Source: Prevotella sp.
GTDB taxonomy: Bacteria > Bacteroidota > Bacteroidia > Bacteroidales > Bacteroidaceae
Direction of reading: 5' to 3'
Length of the DNA stretch: 5,052 nt
NCBI GenBank assembly: GCA_021204735.1
Contig: JAJPYV010000223.1
Location: 1 to 5,052 of the forward strand
Position numbers and translations under genes: made by a program. The notes under the pieces were generated by a model. That model saw nothing but the letters and a program-made list of their open reading frames with translations, was not told where the DNA came from and did no database searches. Shown piece by piece: positions 1-5,052 of this stretch. Each line of letters opens with the position of its first letter. The first letter of the stretch is position 1.

Positions 1-720
1 GTTGTGGTTTGATGTAGGAATTGAAAGAGATACAACTATACGGGAGATACTATACTCCGATGGTTTGTTGTGGTTTGATGTAGGAATTGAAAGAGATACA
101 ACTACAAGAGCTACGGGCTGCGGTGGTTCACGTTGTGGTTTGATGTAGGAATTGAAAGAGATACAACGGGCGACAGCGTTGTAACCATCGACGGCGGTTG
201 TGGTTTGATGTAGGAATTGAAAGAGATACAACACAAGAGCAAGGGCAAGGCGCGAAAGAAAGTTGTGGTTTGATGTAGGAATTGAAAGAGATACAACATG
301 AAAAGAAATGAAAACGGCAGAATTCTGTTGTGGTTTGATGTAGGAATTGAAAGAGATACAACCGTGGCGGAGAAGTACTTCCTCTCTCAAAGTTGTGGTT
401 TGATGTAGGAATTGAAAGAGATACAACCGGCCATACCCACATCACCTGCACGGGCGTGTTGTGGTTTGATGTAGGAATTGAAAGAGATACAACTCTGCTT
501 TATCGCGTCGGAGTAGTTTACTTGTTGTGGTTTGATGTAGGAATTGAAAGAGATACAACTAGGCATTAAGAACGCGAACACTTGCGCGTGTTGTGGTTTG
601 ATGTAGGAATTGAAAGAGATACAACTCTATCATCGAGCCTGCGACGGTGAAAGAGGTTGTGGTTTGATGTAGGAATTGAAAGAGATACAACGAAGGAGCA
701 TACCATCCGCTACGACTACG
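1..720. CRISPR. CRISPR array: 11 identical 36-bp repeats, 11 spacers, cas-less in this window
   Basis: Eleven perfect 36-bp repeats start at 1, 67, 132, 197, 262, 327, 392, 458, 524, 590 and 656. Each begins GTTGTGGTTTGATGTA and ends GAGATACAAC, with ATTGAAA between; the outer GTTGT/ACAAC are inverted repeats. Spacers are 37-66, 103-131, 168-196, 233-261, 298-326, 363-391, 428-457, 494-523, 560-589, 626-655 and 692-720, all 29-30 bp and all different. A 36-bp repeat with ~30-bp spacers is the geometry usual for class 2 systems (type II-C, VI-B) rather than type I or III, where spacers are mostly longer. Read on the minus strand the repeat starts GTTGTATCTC, similar to the Neisseria II-C repeat start GTTGTAGCTC; GTTG...CAAC ends are also typical of VI-B. 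Subtype and direction stay open, since no cas gene, tracrRNA or clear leader is visible. The array runs off the left edge. Confidence 0.98.
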
Positions 721-786
721 GTTGTGGTTTGATGTAACTTCTTATTACCATTGAAAATCAAGGTGTTACACTTTCGGAGATACAAC
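721..786. repeat. Interrupted terminal CRISPR repeat (66 bp)
   Basis: This unit keeps three blocks of the 36-bp repeat in order: repeat bases 1-16 at 721-736, bases 20-26 (ATTGAAA) at 750-756, and bases 27-36 (GAGATACAAC) at 777-786. The trinucleotide GGA between blocks one and two is replaced by 13 bp (737-749), and 20 bp (757-776) are inserted between blocks two and three. Degenerate repeats normally mark the leader-distal end, which would put the leader to the left, outside the window. Alternatively, transcribed from the minus strand, this unit is complementary to the repeat and could be an anti-repeat. The seven-base middle block alone is weak evidence; the outer two are unambiguous. Confidence 0.85.
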
Positions 787-796
787 GGGGATACAA

Positions 797-889
797 ATGG
801 CCTTAAAATCAGCACAAAACGATGCTTGTAAAATCAATGCCAGACCAAAGGGGAAAACTGAACTTTTCCAATCCAATACGGCATTATAA
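797..889 (+). CDS. Possible 30-residue small ORF, unidentified
   Basis: An ATG at 797 follows GGGG by six bases and opens a 30-codon frame ending in TAA at 887-889. The peptide is hydrophilic and basic in the middle (RPKGK) with no membrane segment and no motif I recognise. It lies only 10 bp after the broken CRISPR repeat. A frame this short is readily produced by chance in such DNA, so it may be nothing; a remnant of a longer gene is the other option. Confidence 0.12.
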   Translation: MALKSAQNDACKINARPKGKTELFQSNTAL

Positions 890-994
890 ATTAAAAATTA
901 TGCTTGCGTTTGTACCCTGGACATGTAGACATCGTAAGTAAATGGAATACTATGATAATTCAACCTTTGGGCATTTGGACAACTAAGAAGAAGT

Positions 995-1132
995 ATGCCC
1001 CAATACGAGCATAAACAGGCACAGTTGCTCGCGGCATATCTTACCGACAGCGACACGTCCTCTGTCGTCGGTCAGATCTTTCGGGAACGTGAGGAGCGGC
1101 AGTGCGGACTGCGGCTATACTCTTGCTCATGA
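995..1132 (+). CDS. Possible short ORF or 5' gene remnant (45 residues)
   Basis: An ATG at 995, preceded by a purine-rich AAGAAGAAG run that could serve as a ribosome-binding site, opens a 45-codon frame ending in TGA at 1130-1132. The peptide starts MPQYEHKQAQLLAAYL and has a charged helix-like stretch (FREREERQ, residues 29-36). Amino-acid make-up and third-position GC look more like real coding sequence than the surrounding DNA, and the frame ends just where composition drops back to AT-rich at the restriction operon. It may therefore be the 5' part of a gene cut off by arrival of that operon. No family recognised; chance ORF is also possible. Confidence 0.25.
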   Translation: MPQYEHKQAQLLAAYLTDSDTSSVVGQIFREREERQCGLRLYSCS

Positions 1133-1176
1133 GAGCCAATCATGTCGAAAGTCAGATGTGGAAAAAGATGTTATAG

Positions 1177-2292
1177 TTAAATATGCTTTTGGTAGTAATT
1201 TATGACAGAGGCAAGGATTTTACTCTCAATTTCCATAGTGAATGCTTCCATATAATCCCAGTCGGGCATTCCTTCATTAGTAACGGGAAGAAGAATTTTA
1301 GATTTGACCATTCTCTTAGGTCTCCATTTCCTTGCATATGCGAAGCAAATCCGCTGTTGCTCTATGCATCTTATTAGAAATACGGCAATATGACGGTTAA
1401 GTTCTCTACCCTTGAGATATAATGGATTTACATCGTGACTGCACGTGAACTCGTGCGTCTGATAGTAAGCAAAACCTACTGATCCATTGTTAGTCACGCA
1501 AATAGCATTTGGTAGAAATAACTTCTTTTTCAATGGTTCATTTTTTCCGTAACCGACTTTTGAGTTGGCATTTATAGTTTCGATGGTACTAAAACCAGTT
1601 ATTCCGTTATTTGCATAAGATGCCCCCACGAATGGAATATTCCCATCGCTATGGAACGGAGGTTTCTTGTTATAAAAGCCTTTCTTTATGATGAATATAT
1701 CTACAAAGTTAAATTCTTTCCATGCACGGCTACTTCTCCCCCCCCACTGTACTAAATCATTGGAAATCACCTGTTTGCGTAATTTTTCTAAGGTGGGTTT
1801 TAGTATATTTAGCTCCATCTCTTTCATATATGCTTCCATAAAATCCCAATCTACAGAGTCATTTTGATTCATAGGCAATAGGATTTTTTGTCTCTGCATA
1901 CGTTTGGAATTAAATTTATAGCCGTAAGCATATTTGATTTTTTGTTGTTTTATCATTACAGATAAAAACAATAAGGTATATTTATTATTTCGTTGTTTTT
2001 CACGCCATTTTACACGTTTTACATCGTCAGAAAACATCGCTTTATAAGGGTGATAGAAAGAAAAACCTACACTGCCGTTATAATTAACTCCCAATACATT
2101 ACTATCTGAACTTTCATTAATTGATGATGTGAAAGCAGTTATTCCGTTATTCATTTCTGAAGCTCCAATAAAAGGAGTTATTCCAAATTGCATGTCTGCT
2201 TTTGTTAATCGTTTACCATTTTCAATTGTAACAACATCCTCTAAAAAGAATTCTTTCCAGGATATAGTTTTTAGTATGTTAGAGTATACCAT
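1177..2292 (-). CDS. hsdS: Restriction-modification specificity subunit (HsdS / BcgI-B-like), two target-recognition domains
   Basis: This 371-residue protein is the DNA-recognition subunit that directs the partner nuclease-methyltransferase to a bipartite target. It is an obvious internal duplication. TPFIGASEMNNGITAF (residues 39-54) matches IPFVGASYANNGITGF (219-234); NGSVGFSFY (72-80) matches NGSVGFAYY (269-277); WDFMEAYMKEMELNIL (149-164) matches WDYMEAFTMEIESKIL (345-360). Each half is a recognition domain followed by a conserved helix, as in type I and BcgI-like S subunits. I chose the ATG at 2292: AAGAAGGGGG lies 8 bp upstream, and the first duplicated domain begins soon after. An in-frame ATG at 2331 would add 13 residues but has no ribosome-binding site and a 53-bp overlap. 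With the chosen start it overlaps the upstream gene by 14 bp, implying translational coupling. Eight consecutive G at codons 183-185 separate the two halves. Confidence 0.95.
   Translation of the reverse strand: MVYSNILKTISWKEFFLEDVVTIENGKRLTKADMQFGITPFIGASEMNNGITAFTSSINESSDSNVLGVNYNGSVGFSFYHPYKAMFSDDVKRVKWREKQRNNKYTLLFLSVMIKQQKIKYAYGYKFNSKRMQRQKILLPMNQNDSVDWDFMEAYMKEMELNILKPTLEKLRKQVISNDLVQWGGRSSRAWKEFNFVDIFIIKKGFYNKKPPFHSDGNIPFVGASYANNGITGFSTIETINANSKVGYGKNEPLKKKLFLPNAICVTNNGSVGFAYYQTHEFTCSHDVNPLYLKGRELNRHIAVFLIRCIEQQRICFAYARKWRPKRMVKSKILLPVTNEGMPDWDYMEAFTMEIESKILASVINYYQKHI
1596..1611. repeat. 16-bp direct repeat, copy in second half of hsdS
   Basis: CAGTTATTCCGTTATT occurs here and again at 2136-2151, exactly 540 bp apart. 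Both copies encode the NNGIT core of the duplicated recognition-domain motif in the same frame, so the identity reflects the internal duplication of the gene. Recombination between them would delete 180 codons in frame and fuse the start of one recognition domain to the end of the other. Confidence 0.9.
1738..1745 (-). repeat. Poly-G(8) tract between the two recognition domains of hsdS
   Basis: Eight C on the plus strand are eight G on the coding strand, encoding part of W183 and all of G184-G185 of the specificity subunit. As given, the tract keeps the gene open. With seven G the frame reads into TAG after 196 residues; with nine G it stops after 187 residues. Either change leaves domain 1 plus the central helix and loses domain 2. 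The position is what is expected for a slipped-strand switch, as described for the NgoAV type I system of Neisseria gonorrhoeae. Actual variation is inferred, not seen. Confidence 0.8.
2136..2151. repeat. 16-bp direct repeat, copy in first half of hsdS
   Basis: Partner of the copy at 1596-1611; identical over 16 bp and in the same codon phase. Codes for the NNGIT core of the first recognition domain. Confidence 0.9.
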
Positions 2293-4204
2293 TTGAATTT
2301 CCCCCTTCTTCAAATAAATAACCTTTACCATGACTTATCATATTAAACTCAAATGTCAGATAGTCTGCCATGGTCCTTTCAAAATCCTCTTCAGTCGGTA
2401 TTTCGTCATTGAAGTAGTAGAATGAGTGTAACCATTCATCTTCCGCTTCAACGGTCGTTTCAACACAGAATTTCGTCTCGGCTTCAATCCTGCCGAACCA
2501 GACATCAAGCAGATGCTGACGTTTATCCTTTGCACTTGGAGTTTCTACAAGCCCAATGTGTTTACTGACAGAATAACCATCATCTTCAAAATTGATAAAC
2601 TTGCATTTGTGGTTTTTATCATGGGAAATGCCTGCCGTAAACACTGCTATACACGGATTTGTACCGATACGGTAAAATGTATCCTTGTTCAATGTGATTA
2701 CCCCCTCCAGCGTGTGATGCTTAAGGATATTGGCCTTTATCTGTTTCTCTTCATTAGTCTTGCCGGTAACTGATGATTGAGGGATGATAACTGCTGCCCT
2801 GGCGCCCTTAGTAAGCGAATCTAACAAATGTTCTGTAAAATGAATTTCGTATTGATCCGGGTCATTCTTAGTACCCTGGGAATAGGGCGGATTCATCATT
2901 CCTACCGTATATCCCCCTTTTTGTAACTCATACGGATTTTGTTTCAAGAAGTCTTCATTGCGGAGATTGCTATTGCCGTCTCCTCGGAGAATCATATTTG
3001 TCGTTGCTATTACATACATATATGTCTGTAACTCCAAGCCAAACAATTGCTTCTCTTTTATCCGCCTTATCTCCTCTTCATCTTTGGCTTGACTTATCAT
3101 ATTGTGCATGGCTGCAATTAGGAAACCGGCCGTACCACAACATGGGTCAAATACCTTATCATCGGACTTAAGCTGAACCAATTCACAAAAAAGTTCCGTT
3201 ATATGCTTTGGGGTAAGTACTATCCCGAGTGTTTGCCCGTCGCCACCTGAGTAAGACATAAATTCCCCATAAAACCTGCCAAGATAATCCTCTGCAGAAC
3301 TTTTGTATTTTTGATTTTTGAAAATGCTTTTGTACAAAAACTCCGTATAATATCTCAATGGGGTTTTCCCCAATTTCTCTTCTATCTCATTGATTTTTTG
3401 GGTGTCTTTGATAACCGAAAACTGGCTGAGGATTTTATCTTTTTTTGTGTCTGGCGAGACATTGGCCCTATCCAGATTAGCTTTTATTGCGTCATAAATT
3501 TTTTGACCGTCTGTCTTAGTTGAATCTCCGCTCAAAGACTCGATGGAAAAATTATTGTACTTAATCTCACGCAAGGCGAGAGTTATTCCCGACACAATCA
3601 AAGGCTTTTGTTCTGTAGTCAACTGACCATATGTGCGCAAATATTCATGGAGTTCAGCCGCTTCTTTCAATATTTCTTCTGTCGTTTTCTCTACATCTGT
3701 AGGTTCTTTTAGGACCTCACTATGATAATACTCCTGAATATTCTCTTCGCTGAAAGATACAAATGTCTCGACATCATCAAGCGGATACAAATCACAGCGT
3801 TCATTGATAAAAAGGGGCGTAATTCTATGGCGTTTGGCATTACCGGAAACTCCAAAACATATCACCTTTTTATAAGACGTATTCCGGATTATATGTAGGC
3901 CATAGTACAATGCTCCATTTACAGCATACTCTTTAATGGCGGCGACATTCTCTGTGTCAATGATATTTTCCGTTGTATATAATACATGCTTATCCAAAGA
4001 TGCTTTGTCCTCTATTACAAGAACAAAATCCTTGACCACCCCACAATATTCAGGGTAGCCAGCATTGCCCGTTTTCGACTTTGAGGCCGTTTTCAGGGCT
4101 TCATTTATCTCATTAATATTGCACCCCTGTGGTGTGAGTTTTATGTTTGCCTCTTTCAACAATTCATGAACCCAAAGGTCTGTATACACTTCTTTCTTTG
4201 CCAT
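2279..4204 (-). CDS. hsdM: Fused PD-(D/E)XK-like nuclease and N6-adenine DNA methyltransferase (HsdM family, BcgI-A-like)
   Basis: This 641-residue protein should both methylate adenine in, and cut DNA near, the target chosen by the HsdS partner. Residues 1-160 hold a nuclease-like core: GYPEY (49-53), KDFVLVIEDKA (58-68), with candidate catalytic residues E52 or D59, then E65 and K67 (ExK). A mostly helical linker follows (about 165-320). The methyltransferase has motif X near LTPKHITELF (330-339), SAM-binding motif I DPCCGTAGF (353-361), GLELQ (389-393), and the catalytic adenine motif NPPY (438-441). Ordinary HsdM proteins are about 500 residues with no such N-terminus; BcgI-type A subunits are about this long. 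That explains the lack of a separate hsdR. The start at 4204 has AAAAGGA 7 bp upstream and a promoter box further back. It heads the operon and overlaps hsdS by 14 bp. Methyltransferase call is very firm, nuclease activity is inferred. Confidence 0.95.
   Translation of the reverse strand: MAKKEVYTDLWVHELLKEANIKLTPQGCNINEINEALKTASKSKTGNAGYPEYCGVVKDFVLVIEDKASLDKHVLYTTENIIDTENVAAIKEYAVNGALYYGLHIIRNTSYKKVICFGVSGNAKRHRITPLFINERCDLYPLDDVETFVSFSEENIQEYYHSEVLKEPTDVEKTTEEILKEAAELHEYLRTYGQLTTEQKPLIVSGITLALREIKYNNFSIESLSGDSTKTDGQKIYDAIKANLDRANVSPDTKKDKILSQFSVIKDTQKINEIEEKLGKTPLRYYTEFLYKSIFKNQKYKSSAEDYLGRFYGEFMSYSGGDGQTLGIVLTPKHITELFCELVQLKSDDKVFDPCCGTAGFLIAAMHNMISQAKDEEEIRRIKEKQLFGLELQTYMYVIATTNMILRGDGNSNLRNEDFLKQNPYELQKGGYTVGMMNPPYSQGTKNDPDQYEIHFTEHLLDSLTKGARAAVIIPQSSVTGKTNEEKQIKANILKHHTLEGVITLNKDTFYRIGTNPCIAVFTAGISHDKNHKCKFINFEDDGYSVSKHIGLVETPSAKDKRQHLLDVWFGRIEAETKFCVETTVEAEDEWLHSFYYFNDEIPTEEDFERTMADYLTFEFNMISHGKGYLFEEGGNSNGIL
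2301..2310 (-). promoter_or_regulatory. Ribosome-binding site deciding the hsdS start
   Basis: On the coding strand AAGAAGGGGG lies inside the 3' end of the methyltransferase gene, 8 bp before the ATG at 2292. It is a strong purine-rich Shine-Dalgarno-like stretch for a Bacteroidota gene and is the reason the 2292 start is preferred over 2331. Being inside the upstream coding sequence, it ties hsdS translation to passage of ribosomes through that gene. Confidence 0.6.
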
Positions 4205-4332
4205 TGTTTAATCCTTTTATTGACAACTCTATTTGATTTATACCTTGAGCTTTGTAAGTTCTTTTATCTTATGCGGATTCTATGCTTGCAAAGTTACATA
4301 ATTTATTAAGAAATAATATGTAGTTACAGTAG
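4205..4332 (-). promoter_or_regulatory. Promoter and leader of the restriction-modification operon
   Basis: On the minus strand TAACTTTG (4289-4296) fits the Bacteroidota -7 consensus TAnnTTTG perfectly. The region where a -33 TTTG box should sit is only AT-rich, so the -33 match is poor. Transcription would begin near 4282, giving a leader of about 75-80 bases that ends in AAAAGGATTAAACA before the ATG at 4204. The leader is AT-rich with no hairpin or riboswitch that I recognise. Confidence 0.5.
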
Positions 4333-4634
4333 TTTTGGCATCGCGCTTGGTATGAGCGGTGCAACCCTGCAATTGGTTGAGGGCTTTACAACAGCTACAT
4401 CGTTGTAACAAGGAAAGACGCTCCCCTCTATTTGGTCTATGGTGTGGAAACCGGGGTGTATCTGCACTTCGGAGCATTAGACCTTAGCCCGATTACAAAA
4501 GGGGTGATAAAGGTGATAGCTATTCGCCGCATCTATTGCCGATTAAACGTTTGGAAAAAGAGATTCGGGATCGACACAAGATCCACTACCATGAGGGATG
4601 GCGTGCCGGCAAGGTTTCTAAATCGTCTGCTTAA
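4333..4634 (+). pseudogene. Remnant of an unidentified gene (one in-frame stop, one frameshift)
   Basis: The frame starting at 4333 reads WHRAWYERCNPAIG, then a TGA stop (4378-4380), then YNSYIVVTRKDAPLYLVYG and GVYLHFGALDLSP up to about 4490. From 4491 the coding character continues in the -1 frame as DYKRGDKGDSYSPHLLPIK and EIRDRHKIHYHEGWRAGKV, ending in TAA at 4632-4634. One extra C in the CCC at 4488-4490 would join both halves into a hydrophilic protein segment of about 100 residues, open apart from the TGA at 4378. The left end is cut: TAG directly precedes it and the DNA before is the AT-rich operon promoter. Both lesions make it look dead, unless one is a sequencing error at the C run. 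I do not recognise the family. GC-richer composition than the restriction operon suggests a different, possibly mobile-element, origin. Confidence 0.45.
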
Positions 4635-5014
4635 TGCCGCCGCATTTTGGCGACAACTCCCTTTTGGTACTTGTGGCGGAGCGATTCTCGCAAGCGTTTT
4701 GGAAGGGGGGATGAACCTCTGGTCATTCCCTCATTTCTCTCTCCTCTACAAAGCGGCAAGGCAAGGTCCTTATTCCGGCAAGGAACCCCGCACTTGTCCT
4801 TGCCCGCGAAGATTTTCCCGTTGGCAAACCTGCCGTTTCTTTTCGGCAAGAGAGGACGATGGATTTGGAGATTTAACTTATCCAAGTGTCCGATAAACGC
4901 CGCGAAGTATTCCCCACTATGCCTGCCGCATATAAATGAACAAAGGTCCTTTGCTTGCGACCTTAATTTCTCTGCACTTGCAAGCGAGTGGTTTGTCCGC
5001 ACCGCGTGCCGCAT
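4631..5014 (-). CDS. Doubtful 127-residue hypothetical ORF
   Basis: An open minus-strand frame with ATG at 5014 and stop at 4631, encoding a basic, cysteine-containing peptide (for example IFAGKDKCGVPCRNKDLALP near the middle). No domain, signal peptide or membrane segment is evident. The plus strand across the same stretch is also open in two frames, one of them from 4635 to the window end, so openness here reflects scarcity of stop triplets rather than selection. ORFs of this kind may be annotated as hypothetical proteins in Bacteroides mobile-element flanks; that is an impression from memory. Most likely not a real protein. Confidence 0.2.
   Translation of the reverse strand: MRHAVRTNHSLASAEKLRSQAKDLCSFICGRHSGEYFAAFIGHLDKLNLQIHRPLLPKRNGRFANGKIFAGKDKCGVPCRNKDLALPLCRGERNEGMTRGSSPLPKRLRESLRHKYQKGVVAKMRRH
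4777..4804. repeat. Inverted repeat, 7-bp stem and 14-base loop
   Basis: GGCAAGG (4777-4783) pairs perfectly with CCTTGCC (4798-4804) across a 14-base loop. No T-run follows on either strand, so it is not a typical terminator. Confidence 0.5.
4831..4848. repeat. Inverted repeat, 5-bp stem and 8-base pyrimidine loop
   Basis: TGCCG (4831-4835) pairs with CGGCA (4844-4848) across the loop TTTCTTTT. Small and possibly chance, but it lies 26 bases from the previous stem and in the same repeat-rich stretch. Confidence 0.35.
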
Positions 5015-5052
5015 TTATCTGTCGGTCAATCCAAAGGCAAAGACCTTCGAAA

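Larger units (their letters stand above)
787..1176. other. Array-to-operon intergenic region, no confident gene
   Basis: About 390 bp with no gene I can name. Bases 787-990 are AT-rich, with the most AT-rich stretch around 885-905, and could hold an array trailer or leader; no Bacteroidota -7 box (TAnnTTTG) was found on either strand here. GATACAA, part of the repeat end, recurs at 790-796. From about 1000 to 1130 the DNA becomes GC-richer, then returns to AT-rich at the end of the restriction operon. A stem of ACCGACAG (1043-1050) with CTGTCG plus a shifted GGT (1062-1072) can form, but no T-run follows it. No clear rho-independent terminator is seen after the hsdS stop codon. Confidence 0.5.
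4635..5052. other. GC-richer, hairpin-rich flank without a confident gene
   Basis: About 420 bp of higher GC than the restriction operon. GGCAAG recurs at 4608-4613, 4755-4760, 4777-4782 and 4845-4850. Several small inverted repeats occur: 4777-4783 with 4798-4804, 4831-4835 with 4844-4848, and the interrupted palindrome CAAAGGTCCTTTG at 4941-4953. The plus frame starting at 4635 stays open to the window end with no ATG, and other frames are also long. The texture resembles the non-coding flanks of Bacteroidales conjugative elements, but no relaxase, oriT or integrase can be shown, and the region runs off the right edge. Confidence 0.4.

Noticed and set aside
111..815. Four minus-strand open frames of 61-107 codons with repeating CISFNSYIKPQ-like text
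   Set aside because: They are translations of the CRISPR repeat in successive frames; the periodicity is that of the array, not of a protein.
787..960. CRISPR leader with promoter facing the array
   Set aside because: The stretch is AT-rich, but no TAnnTTTG box was found and the adjacent repeat is the degenerate one, which usually marks the leader-distal end.
1043..1072. Hairpin as transcription terminator for the hsd operon
   Set aside because: The stem is interrupted and no T-run follows on the minus strand; it also lies over 100 bp past the stop codon.
1183..1377. Plus-strand open frame of 64 codons
   Set aside because: Shadow on the opposite strand of the 3' end of hsdS.
2290..2331. 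Upstream ATG at 2331 as the hsdS start
   Set aside because: No ribosome-binding site, long overlap with the upstream gene, and the extra 13 residues lie before the duplicated domain; the ATG at 2292 has a strong site.
2513..2773. Plus-strand open frame of 86 codons
   Set aside because: Shadow on the opposite strand of the methyltransferase gene.
3311..3523. Plus-strand open frame of 70 codons
   Set aside because: Shadow on the opposite strand of the linker part of the methyltransferase gene.
4280..4477. 65-codon minus-strand open frame
   Set aside because: It is antisense to the remnant gene and crosses the operon promoter; composition is not coding-like.
4488..4500. Programmed -1 frameshift at the join of the two halves of the remnant gene
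   Set aside because: No canonical X XXY YYZ slippery heptamer at the join, and a separate in-frame TGA upstream points to decay instead.
4432..4896. 154-codon plus-strand open frame
   Set aside because: It starts inside the gene remnant, follows it only to about 4490, then runs on in the wrong frame through non-coding DNA.

Overview
The window looks like part of a Bacteroidales-type (gut Bacteroidota) accessory region. The clues are AT-rich genes, a perfect Bacteroidota -7 promoter box (TAnnTTTG) upstream of the main operon, and an abrupt change of base composition at the right flank. The organism call is inference; there is no rRNA or housekeeping gene. Base 1 is exactly the first base of a CRISPR repeat, so the left edge is probably an assembly break inside a longer array.

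Layout. (1) 1-720: CRISPR array, eleven identical 36-bp repeats with 29-30-bp spacers, followed at 721-786 by a repeat broken open by two insertions. No cas gene is visible. (2) 787-1176: no convincing gene; two tiny open frames, one (995-1132) in GC-richer DNA that may be a gene remnant. (3) 1177-4204, minus strand: a two-gene restriction-modification operon. The upstream gene (2279-4204) is a 641-residue fusion of a PD-(D/E)XK-like nuclease segment and an N6-adenine DNA methyltransferase. The downstream gene (1177-2292, overlapping by 14 bp) is a two-domain specificity subunit. No separate hsdR is present or needed: size and layout resemble the A and B subunits of BcgI-like type IIB systems. 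(4) 4205-4332: promoter and leader of that operon. (5) 4333-4634, plus strand: remnant of an unidentified gene carrying one in-frame stop and one frameshift. (6) 4635-5052: GC-richer, hairpin-rich DNA with several overlapping open frames and no certain gene.

The most striking observation is a run of eight G residues (coding strand) in the specificity gene, exactly between its two target-recognition halves. A one-base change in either direction stops translation almost at once and would leave a one-domain specificity subunit. That is the architecture of a phase-variable specificity switch. The two halves also share a 16-bp direct repeat 540 bp (180 codons) apart, a second possible route to an in-frame half-subunit.

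Together the window is a small defence island: an adaptive array and a possibly switchable restriction-modification system, placed in decayed, probably mobile-element-derived DNA.
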